From: Petunia secreta
Taxonomy: Eukaryota > Streptophyta > Magnoliopsida > Solanales > Solanaceae
Direction of reading: 5' to 3'
Assembly: GCA_029990175.1 (NCBI GenBank)
Contig: JARKIP010000740.1
Span: 1-64,000, forward strand
Length of the DNA stretch: 64,000 nt
Shown here: piece after piece, positions 47,235 through 56,515 of the stretch
Numbering within the stretch: the stretch's first letter is position 1
Layout of the letters: each line of letters begins with the position of its first letter
Position numbers and translations under genes: made by a program
The notes under the pieces: generated by a model
What the model was told of the DNA's origin: nothing
Seen by the model: only the letters and a program-made list of their open reading frames with translations
Database searches by the model: none

Positions 47235-48156
47235 TGTTGACACCCAATTTGTCCCCCATTTTTCTAAAATTGGCTATATTTACCCTAAATGTGCAATATT
47301 AATTGTTTGAGCAAATTTACATTGTGCGATTATGCCCTATTTATACACTATATATTTAAATGTGATTATATAGTTTACCTTACATCATTTAGGAGGTTTG
47401 CTAAATACGTGTCAATTTGTGTTGGCTTGTGCAAATCAATGCATTTTAATATTTAGTATTTATTTGTAACTATTCATACTTAATTAATTTGATTTGACCC
47501 TGATCATTTTATGTGTACATTTTATTATATATAATATAGGTATACTTATATTTTTATTTCAGCACCTTTAGTTGAATTTTAGTCCAATTAGAATATCTGG
47601 TTCTATTTTATTCATAATTTTCCACATTTATTTGAAATTTGAATCTTTTCACTTTGAACCTAGACGAGTGCTCGTCTAGATACTTTCATCAATTACACTA
47701 TGCCTTGTTCCTTTTTCTCTTATTTTATTTAAACAAATTTCCAAAAATAATTTTCCTTTCTACCTATCACTCCCTCAATCTCTCAATTAAAATCAAATCT
47801 CTCAATTACCTAAAATCTCCCCTTAATCTTCTCCCTAATTTCCACCACTCCCCAACGGCTCATTGTCTTCTTGACTTTTAAAATGCATAGATCAGTAGTA
47901 AGATAGGGGCATGAACTCCCTTCCTTCTCTTCTACACACACCCATACACAGCTGAAAAAGCAAAAACCCCCCACACTGCCATAACGCAAACTCCCCTCCC
48001 TCCATTACACACCATCAACATCCATACATACATCACATACACATGGAGCAACGAGAGCAGAAATATACACCACACATATAGTGCACTTATCCTCACGACT
48101 CCATCACCTTCTCCAACAAATCCACCAACCCGCAACCAGATCCAGAAACACCCACA
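47235..48156 (+). repeat. 5' LTR, truncated (first 922 bp only)
   Basis: Matches 56516-57454 with several percent divergence and small indels. Similarity stops abruptly at AGAAACACCCACA (48156), while the right LTR continues for another 1 kb. Confidence 0.8.
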
Positions 48157-49280
48157 TCACCTTCACAACAAAGAAATTCAATCACTATACAACCGAAGTT
48201 GACAAAATATATAACCTCACACTACACCCAACTTACACAATAAACAACCTCCCTTCTGTCAAGACTTTCAACGACAATCTTAGCAAGCTCACCATACAAG
48301 ACCCCGCAACTTTACTCCTTAGCCCAATCAAAAGATATTGCACCCAACAGACAAACTACTCCATAGATACCCATTTCTCAATTCGATCCCAACAAGATCT
48401 ACACTCGTCACCCAACAGTAAAACGCAATGTTCAGAGTCTGATTGATCCAAAGCAAAACAGTGGAACAACAAAAACCAACAAAGGGAAATTGCTACTCCC
48501 AAACCACAAAAAACACTTTTTGCACAAACCGATCCACCAAAATTGGCTCCATGACTCTCGAAAGCACAAAAACATGAAGACACCCATCACAACCTAAGAC
48601 GAATACAATTTTGGTCAATCTCAAAATCCGGCTAAATCCTGAATATCAAATCCCAGTCTGAGTATGCAAATATCCACATACTCATAGTCATCAATACATC
48701 CAACCGTCACACTAAAGGACGAATGCAGACTCTAGCCAATACATTAGTGTTCAGTACAATACAACCACCTTCTCTCGGTGATCTGTCATAAACAATAAAC
48801 TAGGGCAGAATTTTTGAGGATCCCCTCAAAAATTTTGAAAGACGCAAAATTGACACTGGGGCAGAAATTTTTGAGATCCCCTAAAAAATTTCAAGAAAGG
48901 CATTATAAGAGCAACACAATAGCCTTTTTAGCGCATTGCATGACATAACAAAAGTATTCTATTTGTCGCATTTTACTTTTGTTTGCAGGATATACAGCCC
49001 GACCTAACAGGCAAACATTTACCGATAAGAAGCATTCAATTTTTCTTTGCTATGCTTTACTTTTGTGTTGGCAGGGTATACAGCCCGAAGGGTAGACAGC
49101 CCGATGAAGAAATGACATGACATGACAAGGGGACAATTATACAAGGTATAGCAGCAGAGTGCAACACTACAAATACGCAAGTCGACCTCCTCTAGAAAAC
49201 TCACAAATTTTCTTTGATCGCAGGTTTACACAGGTACCGAGTATACCTAACAACTCTTGCAAAGAAACATTCATCAATTT
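48157..49280 (+). other. Interior of the Tat-like element, non-coding
   Basis: No Gag or Pol motif is found in any frame. At 48805-48895 two similar blocks each carry a near-palindrome of the form TTTTTGAGGATCCCCTCAAAA. Two related blocks with CAGGRTATACAGCCCGA lie at about 48985 and 49075. Confidence 0.55.
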
Positions 49281-50022
49281 GACAAGCATAGAATCCATGT
49301 CGATGGATATATAGGGTCCACAGCGGTAGACATGGTATCAATTTAAGGGACATAGAATCCATATCGGTGGATATATTGGGTCTGCGTCTGTGAACATGAC
49401 AAGCATAGAATCCATGTCAGTGGATATATAGGGTGGTGGACATGACATCAATTTGAGAGGCATAAAATCCATGTCAGTGGATATATAGGGTCCGTATCGG
49501 TGGACATGACATCAATTTGACATGGATAGAATCCATGTCGGTGAATATATACGGTCTGTGTTGGTGGACATGACAGGCATAGAATCCATGTTGGTGGATA
49601 TATAGGGTTCGCGTCGGTGGACACGACAAGCATAGAATTTATTTTGGTAGATATATAGGGTCCGCATCGGTGGACGTAACATCAATTTGAGAGACATAGA
49701 ATCCATGTCGGTGGATATATAGGGTCCGCGTCTGTGGACATGACAAGCATAGAATCCATGTTGGTGGATATATAGGTTCTGCATCGGTGGACATGACATC
49801 AATTTGAGAGGCATAGAATCCATGTCGGTGGATATATAGGGTCCGCATTGGTTGACATGACATCAATTTGACAAGCATAGAATCCATGTCGGTTGATATA
49901 TAGGGTCTGCATCGATGGACATGACATCAATTTGAAATGCATAGAATCCATGTCGGTGGATATATAGGGTTCATATCGGTGGACATGACAGGCATTGAAT
50001 CCATGTCGGAGGATATATAGGG
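49281..50022 (+). repeat. Minisatellite, left part (units of 64 and 53 bp)
   Basis: More than ten tandem copies of a unit containing ATAGAATCCATGTCGGTGG, ATATATAGGGTCCGC and GGTGGACATGAC. Long units add ATCAATTTGAG (64 bp in total) and short ones lack it (53 bp). Apparent minus-strand reading frames here merely reflect the repeat. Confidence 0.9.
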
Positions 50023-50824
50023 TGATACGGTGTAGATATGCGGAAGCAAATAACAAGGATGCGGAAGCAACAATCACAAGATAACAAGAAAGTAAGGGAC
50101 GGGGAAGAACAGAAATAGAAGAAAAGAATGGATAAACTATTCAAACCATGAATTGAATATCCGAGAGAGGAAGGGAATCTCGAACCATACTAGAATCCGT
50201 ACTAGTGACGAATCTCCATAGGTCCCAAGCAAGAGATAATCTGAAGCTTCAAGCTTCTACAAAGAAGAAGGCCTTGCCTCTCTTACTCTAAGTCTATTCT
50301 TCAAATCTAAACAAGCTTCTGAAATAAATGAATAAGTGTGGTATTTATAGGTTCACCACACTTCTAAATGAAATGTCTAAATAGCCCCTAATGATATTAA
50401 AACCATACAAGCCTCATAGGGCCAAAATAGGAATTACACATAGCATTCCCGTGCTAAACAAGGAAACTAGGCGCCCCGCCCAGTGGGAGTAGGCGGTCCG
50501 CCCTCTTTCCCTATGGTGCAGAGTGGGCGGCCCAAGCTTGAAAGTAGGCGGTCCGCCCATAAATGAGGTGCCTCAAAGTCCAGAGGCTTGAAATCAACTA
50601 GGCGGTCCGCCCCTTTGAGTAGGCGGTCCGCCCCTTCCTGGGGGTTCTTGGAATGGCTCAAAATGTGTCCCCCGAGCCTCTCCTTTGGTGCCTATGTGCT
50701 CCTCCTTCCTTGGTGCTCCATTGCATGATCTTCAAGTTGCTTCCGGAGGACTTGATGGTACTCTTTGTGCTCTCAAGCTTGGCCCTTGATGGTTGGCGCT
50801 TTGGCTCCAATTTGCCCCGCATCA
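50023..50824 (-). repeat. 3' LTR of RT-less element B (802 bp)
   Basis: Contains GC palindromes at about 50467-50634 and a TATA box (CTATAAATAC, minus strand, 50341-50350). It is about 21 bp shorter than its partner because it has one palindrome unit fewer. Confidence 0.92.
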
Positions 50825-50842
50825 TCCTCCCCTTCTTGAAAG
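50825..50842 (-). other. Polypurine tract of element B
   Basis: On the minus strand AAGAAGGGGAGGA abuts the LTR within codons for SFQEGEDDAG, as in element A and the autonomous elements. Confidence 0.75.
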
Positions 50843-50906
50843 GATTTCGTCCTCGAAATCAAACCATCAAGCCTACATTCAAAACAAGCACAAACAAAGC
50901 TTCCCA

Positions 50907-51478
50907 CTACAAGAGTAGGTTAGTGTCAAAAGTGTGGAAAAACACACTCTTATGATAGAGCCAAGCATCAATACCAATGAAAAAGCTCACGTCTCCCAAG
51001 GAAACAACAAGTGCTTGACGCAAAAAGAAAGTGCTTCGAACACAAGAATAAGTAAAGAGATCAATAGGATATGGAACATGCAAGATATAGTTCAACTTCC
51101 CTATGACCCCTAAGCTTAGGCCCAACATACCAAGCCTTCAAATGAATGCCATCACAATGTGACACATTGGCTTTGGCATGCTCAACACTCAAGGTGTTGA
51201 TCAACATATGGGATGGAGTAAGCAAGATAATTCAAGCGACAACTAACATCAATTACTCCACTCCCCTTCTTGGAAGCACTCTTACACACACCAAGAGTGA
51301 CTTCCTCACCCTCAAACCCACCTCTAAGACAATCTCCCTCACTAGACAAACTATCAAGGAAAGCTTCCATAATGGCTTCTTCATCATTATAGCCCACACA
51401 ATCAAGTTTAGGACTACTAGAAGATGGACCAACACAATCAATTCCCAGACCATTCGTCTCACTTATCATTTCAAACAA
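50907..51478 (-). pseudogene. 3' tail region of the RT-less element B gene, out of frame
   Basis: After the main frame stops at 51466, two other minus-strand frames (51478-51182 and 51128-50907) continue the similarity to element A. Shared peptides are DEEAI, KKGSGVID, DAWLYHKSVF and a final NLLL before a stop. The nucleotide sequence is also clearly conserved, so this may be untranslated sequence with a cis role, or the end of a longer ancestral protein. Confidence 0.45.
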
Positions 51479-53331
51479 TGATTGTCTATAGAGTTAAAAC
51501 TTTCAAGCCATGGAGGGTCAAGTTCACACTCTTCATACACACTTAAGGAGTCATCAAAAATAAGTCTATCCATCCCATCCACTAGGGACTCCTCAAGGTC
51601 ACTACCATCTTCACTACAATACATAGGTCCACCATTATCAAGCAATTCATCAAGGGAAAGAATAGGGTATTCATTCGACTCGTCTTCCCCTTTATCAAAA
51701 ATTGGTGGTGTATCATAGCAAAGGTCACAATCAAGGTCAACTACTTCACTAAAGAGAGGTTCAATGAAAATCGAGCTCACATCATGATGTGGCTTATCAT
51801 TCATCTTAACTAGTGGTTCACAATCACACACAAGTTGACCATTTGACTCCACACTAGTTGCAAACACATTGTAATCATATATATCATCAACTAGTATAGA
51901 GGTCTCATAAACACTCTCACAAGAAAAGGAAGTATCATGCTCAAGGGGAGAACTATCACTTACCTTTGAGTGGCCATCTTGCTCACTTAATGCACTTGAA
52001 GTGTCATGGATTATCTCTCCGCCTTGAAGCTCACTTTTGAAATCTTCTTCACCTTGTCCATCCATCTTGGAAGATGATTGAGGCTCCATTGGCTTGCCTT
52101 CAAGAGTTCCTACACAAGAAGTCACACAAGTAGAAGAAAAAGATAAAGGGTTAGGGTTAGAATAAGGGGTGTCCTCACTCTTTACAATTCTTTTTCCCTC
52201 TTTCTTTTCCCTCATTTTCTTTTCAAGGTCGGGTGTAGATTCGGGTGGTGACATCCCACTCAAATCACTCATCACATCCTCTCCTTTTTCCACTCGAGGA
52301 ATGTCACCGGTCACTCCCTTACTCCTCTCAATCTTTTGTCTCTCAAATTCGGGTGAGTTGGGACGAGGCCCAAGAATACCCATAGCCGGAGTAGGTGGAC
52401 TTTTAACATCAACCCGGAATCTAGGACTAAGAGACTCATCACTTGAGGTCTCTTTCTTCTTTGTTGGTGAACCACTTTGCTTTGGAGCTTGTGGTTTGGG
52501 GTTCACCTTGTTGACACATGTCAACTCTCTTCTTGCACTAGTCCCACCATTGCTTGAGATTGTAGGACTTCTCTTCAATGGTGTCCCACTACTTCTCATG
52601 TTCGTAGGACTTCTTGTTTGCACTCTTTGAGTCATAGGGCTTCTCCTCAATGGTGTCCCACCACTTCTCATGTTCATGGGCGTGCTTGGTTGTACTTCTT
52701 CTTTCCTAAGAAAGAGGATTTGAAACTTCCCTTGTGCTTGAACACGGTAGCCATCCACCACTTCTTGTGCGATCTTGAAGTATCTATTAAAAAGCCAAGG
52801 CTTTCCCAACATAACATCACACCCCACTAAAGGGCCTACTTTGCACTCCACTTCTTCTTCAAAGTTCCTTTGTGAAATAACTACCCTAGCCATTCCATCA
52901 ACACAAGGTATTCCCAACCTTCTCACTACAAGATGGCTAATCCAACTTGCTTCACCGTGATCCACTTGAAGCACATACCGATGATTCCCATTAAGGCTCA
53001 CTATGAATTGACACCAATCTCTTTTACTCTTGAGTTCATCCATGTAACGCCCTTTACACATCCCCTCAATAGTACCTTCACTAATTGGGTACTTCCTCAT
53101 TTCACCACTACTAGCAATACCATAACCCATAGTGCGACTCATGCCATCTCTTCCCTCAGCCTCATTCTCTTCCATCTCATCCTCCACGTGTTGGAGTCGA
53201 GTGTCTATTGCCTCTATGTGAGCCAAGATTGGAAGGTAGCCTTCAACTAACTCCCTCTCACTTACACCTTTCTCACCACTCCTACTTCCCTCCAAACCTC
53301 CCTTATGGCTCCTTGTACCTGCAAAAGACAT
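51466..53331 (-). CDS. RT-less element B protein with a retropepsin-like domain
   Basis: 621 residues from the ATG at 53331 (MSFAGTRS). Residues 30-60 are an acidic coiled-coil-like helix. Residues 105-215 align with the autonomous protease in order: a V-D-H-G at 123-126 where I-D-S-G is expected, then LVVRRLGIP, then VMLGKPW (173-179) for LLGRPW, then the YRVQAQGKFQIL strand. The Asp is kept but Ser/Thr is His, so activity is doubtful. A Ser/Arg-Pro repeat region follows (two copies like MRSGGTPLRRSP, about 220-256). Last comes a long Ser/Glu-rich tail sharing ESNGQLV, PHHDVS and FDKGEDE with element A. No zinc knuckle or polymerase. The frame is open throughout. A role in binding or packaging element RNA is a guess. 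Confidence 0.7.
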   Translation of the reverse strand: MSFAGTRSHKGGLEGSRSGEKGVSERELVEGYLPILAHIEAIDTRLQHVEDEMEENEAEGRDGMSRTMGYGIASSGEMRKYPISEGTIEGMCKGRYMDELKSKRDWCQFIVSLNGNHRYVLQVDHGEASWISHLVVRRLGIPCVDGMARVVISQRNFEEEVECKVGPLVGCDVMLGKPWLFNRYFKIAQEVVDGYRVQAQGKFQILFLRKEEVQPSTPMNMRSGGTPLRRSPMTQRVQTRSPTNMRSSGTPLKRSPTISSNGGTSARRELTCVNKVNPKPQAPKQSGSPTKKKETSSDESLSPRFRVDVKSPPTPAMGILGPRPNSPEFERQKIERSKGVTGDIPRVEKGEDVMSDLSGMSPPESTPDLEKKMREKKEGKRIVKSEDTPYSNPNPLSFSSTCVTSCVGTLEGKPMEPQSSSKMDGQGEEDFKSELQGGEIIHDTSSALSEQDGHSKVSDSSPLEHDTSFSCESVYETSILVDDIYDYNVFATSVESNGQLVCDCEPLVKMNDKPHHDVSSIFIEPLFSEVVDLDCDLCYDTPPIFDKGEDESNEYPILSLDELLDNGGPMYCSEDGSDLEESLVDGMDRLIFDDSLSVYEECELDPPWLESFNSIDNHCLK

Positions 53332-53383
53332 TTTAAGAAAGTGCAAAGGTTAGTATAAACAACCTCACTTGCTCTCCCTTACC

Positions 53384-54421
53384 TTTGGTGGGTGGCTCTC
53401 AACACTCTTTAGGGTGCACACTCCCAAACCCCAACCAAAGTTGCCCTTATCTCTTTTAGGAACCACAATGGTAAGATCAATCAACTAGTATATCCAAGTA
53501 AAGGCTCGGAGTGGAGTTGATGCGACTCGATGTACGAAAGCTATTTGTAGTGCGCACTTGAGGCCAAAGAAGTTCTACGACTTTAAGTAAAGGCTCCAAG
53601 ACACACAACACCCTAAAGAATCAAAGATTAGTGTTAATAAAGTAGGACTAATACCTTAGGAACACTAATCAAGAAGTTCGGAAGCAAGGAACAAGCAAAA
53701 CCCTACAAGGAAACCACCCGAAAAAGGCTTCAGGTGTGAGGCCCTCCGCCTAGAAATTGAGGCCCTCCGCCTAGAAATTGAGGCCCTCCGCCTCTTAAGA
53801 GTAGGCGGTCCGCCTCAGCAGAGTACCAGTGGGAGGCGCTCCGCCTCTTTGGGGGAGGCGCTCCGCCTCAGCAGATTTCCAGAGAGCTAACAAAATTGAG
53901 GCGCTCCGCCTCCAAATTGAGGCGCTCCGCCTCCTGCAACTTTCAGCACAATTCAACAACGTGTTTTTCGACTTTAACACCCAAAAATCCAACAAATCAC
54001 ACGTTGTTTTAGCAATCCAAAGGTACCCAAATGTTGTTTCAACCACAAAGATCAAACCCCAATCACTTTTATCAAACCCCAATCAAAATCCAACAATCTA
54101 CCATGTTCATCATGTTCATAGCTAGGGTTTCAAAATTTTCAAATTTTCAAGGATTTCAAATTTTCAATTCATGGGATACAACTCCAAATCATGTGTGTTG
54201 GGTACCAAAATAACGAGTTTCCAATAAGGAACAAACCCTAATAACAATCACAACACGAATCAAACAAACAATTAAAATAGACCAAATTTTTTGGTGATTT
54301 CAATTTTTCAATTTTTTTGTGATTTTCTCCTTTCCAATAACAAGAACAAGAAAACTAAAGAAAGAATTGACCTAGGCACGAAGAATCAAGGGTCGGGGGT
54401 TTGTAGAAACAAAACCCGAGC
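53384..54421 (-). other. Leader of RT-less element B with a dense palindrome array
   Basis: Eight copies of GAGGCSCTCCGCC or AGGCGGTCCGCC lie in about 53735-53935. The segment 53319-53382 has intron-like borders (CAAAG|GTAAGG, TTTTGCAG|GTAC on the minus strand). If it is spliced, the ATG at 53331 is lost, so unspliced RNA would be needed for the protein. Confidence 0.6.
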
Positions 54422-54436
54422 CTTGCTCTGATACCA
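54422..54436 (-). other. Primer-binding site (tRNA-iMet type) of element B
   Basis: TGGTATCAGAGCAAG on the minus strand, three bases from the LTR. Confidence 0.85.
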
Positions 54437-54439
54437 AGA

Positions 54440-55262
54440 TGATACGGGGTAGATATGCGGAAGCAAATAACAAGGATGCGGAAGCAACAATCACAAGATA
54501 ACAAGAAAGTAAGGGACGGGGAAGAACATAAATAGAAGAAAAGAATGGATAAACGATTCAAACCATGAATTGAATATCCGAGAGAGGAAGGGAAACTCGA
54601 ACCATACAAGAATCCGTACTAGTGACGAATCTCCATAGGTCCCAAGCAAGAGATAATCCGAAGCTTCAAGCTTCTACAAAGAAGAAGGCCTTGCCTCTCT
54701 TTCTCTAAGTCTATTCTTCAAATCTAAACAAGCTTCTGAAATAAATGACTAAGTGTGGTATTTATAGGTTCACCACACTTCTAAATGAAATGTCTAAATA
54801 GCCCCTAATGATATTAAAACCATACAAGCCTCATAGGGCCAAAATAGGAATTACACATAGCATTCCCGTGCAAAACAAGGCAACTAGGCGCCCCGCCCAG
54901 TGGGAGTAGGCAGTCCGCCCTCTTTCCCTATGGTGCAGAGTGGGCGGCCCAAGCTTGACAGTAGGCGGTCCGCCCATAAATGAGGCGCCTCAAAGTCCAG
55001 AGGCTTGAAATCAACTAGGCGGTCCGCCCCTTTGAGTAGGCGGTCCGCCCCTTTGAGTAGGCGGTCCGCCCCTTCCTGGGGGTTCTTGGAATGGCTCAAA
55101 ATGTGTCCCCCGAGCCTCTCCTTTGGTGCCTATGTGCTCCTCCTTCCTTGGTGCTCCATTGCATGATCTTCCAGTTGCTTCCGGAGGCCTTGATGGTACT
55201 CTTTGTGCTCTCAAGCTTGGCCCTTGATGGTTGGCGCTTTGGCTCCAATTTGCCCCGCATCA
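54440..55262 (-). repeat. 5' LTR of RT-less element B (823 bp)
   Basis: Partner of 50023-50824. TATA box at 54758-54767. Palindromes at about 54885-55070, including a 21-bp tandem repeat (CTTTGAGTAGGCGGTCCGCC) present once more than in the other LTR. Confidence 0.92.
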
Positions 55263-55450
55263 TAGGGTCTGCATCGGTGGACACAACAAGCATAGAATCC
55301 ATATCGGTGGATATATAGGGTCCGCGTCGGTGGACGTGACATCAATTTGAGAGGCATAGAATCCATATCGGTGGATATATGGGGTCCGCATCGGTGGACA
55401 TGACGTCATTTGAAGAAGCATAGAATCTGCGTCGGCGGATATATAGGGTT
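55263..55450 (+). repeat. Minisatellite, right part
   Basis: Continuation of 49281-50022 on the far side of the nested element, about three units before they decay. Confidence 0.85.
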
Positions 55451-56515
55451 CGCGGTGGTGAACAAGACAACAATTTGCAGCAGAGTAAGGTCCGTATCCA
55501 TAGGCATAGCATTGGAAAGACATTTGGTTCATATATGTGGATGAGACATCAACCAAACAAGCATAAGACAAAACAACCACTCGGCTCAACAGGGAAGCTT
55601 ACCTTGCCTTTATCTTTATACTTATTGCATTTATCATGATTTTGCTGCAGGGTAGTCCCCGATCTCTCAAAGAACCCCTGCGCCATACTCTCACACTTAC
55701 TCCCAAAATCACCACCAATTGTGCAACCAAAAAGCCTCAAATATACCTTAAATCGTCATCCCAAAAGACCCAATTCAAAAGGCCTAATCCTACAGACAAT
55801 GCTTTTACTACACCTGCGAGCTGCCTATTTTGCCGAGTTTCAAAGCGCTCAAAGCTTCAATTCCATACTGGCACCAGTGGTCTACCTAATCCTTCCTTGT
55901 CAATTGGGTGTCAGTTTCTTATTCCTTCCTATTCGTACCCATCTGTGTCAATCGTGCGTATTTTCGTGCTTAATCGTGCCCGTCTGCTTGAATCGTACGC
56001 ATTCATGAAACTCACTCCCCAAAATGTTTCCAAGTTCAGTCAAGGCAATAGCGAAGATAAGATTACTCGTTTATCGAGATGAAGTGGAAACTATGTACGT
56101 ATAAACTCCTCTTTATAGGTGTGTAGTGCGCGACATTTTCATAACTAGGATAATTATAAGCCTCTTTTCCCATGCTTGATCTATTGATGTTATCTCCTCT
56201 TTGATAGTACCTTTGCTTTATTCTTCACTTATTTCGCCAAAAGGCAAAGCATACACGAGTGTAAACTTTGCATACTCTGACAAGTTTACTCCTGACATGC
56301 AAAATCGTGCGCCATAAACATTCCACACAGGCAACATGCCATTCTAGAATTACACACGGCCCGATTCTCGTGAAACCCGAGATATGTAGGCAACTCAGAG
56401 ACCGGGGGTTCGGCCAAAATATCCCCAAAACTCTCTGTCGTGACAAAATTAGTTACTCCGTCAATTATCTTTGTCCGAAGATTCTTTTCATCATCCCCGG
56501 ATAAAGAAGGGCAGC
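55451..56515 (+). other. 3' untranslated interior of the Tat-like element
   Basis: No Gag or Pol motif. It contains CCCGAGATATGTAGGCAACT (about 56377) and ends with the purine-rich AAAGAAGGGCAGC that primes plus-strand synthesis. Confidence 0.6.

Larger units (their letters stand above)
50023..55262 (-). mobile_element. RT-less (non-autonomous) LTR retrotransposon, subfamily B
   Basis: LTRs 50023-50824 and 54440-55262 start TGATACGG and end CCGCATCA. The duplication TAGGG is at 50018-50022 and 55263-55267. The primer site is beside the right LTR and the polypurine tract beside the left, so it reads on the minus strand. The only long frame is 51466-53331. There is no reverse transcriptase, RNase H or integrase. 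LTR divergence is about 15 substitutions by eye. It shares its primer site, tail peptide and palindromes with element A, but its LTR and protein differ enough to be a separate subfamily. Confidence 0.93.

Noticed and set aside
49448..50077. Minus-strand open frames with repeated IHRHGFYAC-type peptides
   Set aside because: They are frames through a 64/53-bp minisatellite. Neither unit length fits a single coding frame and units vary without codon bias.
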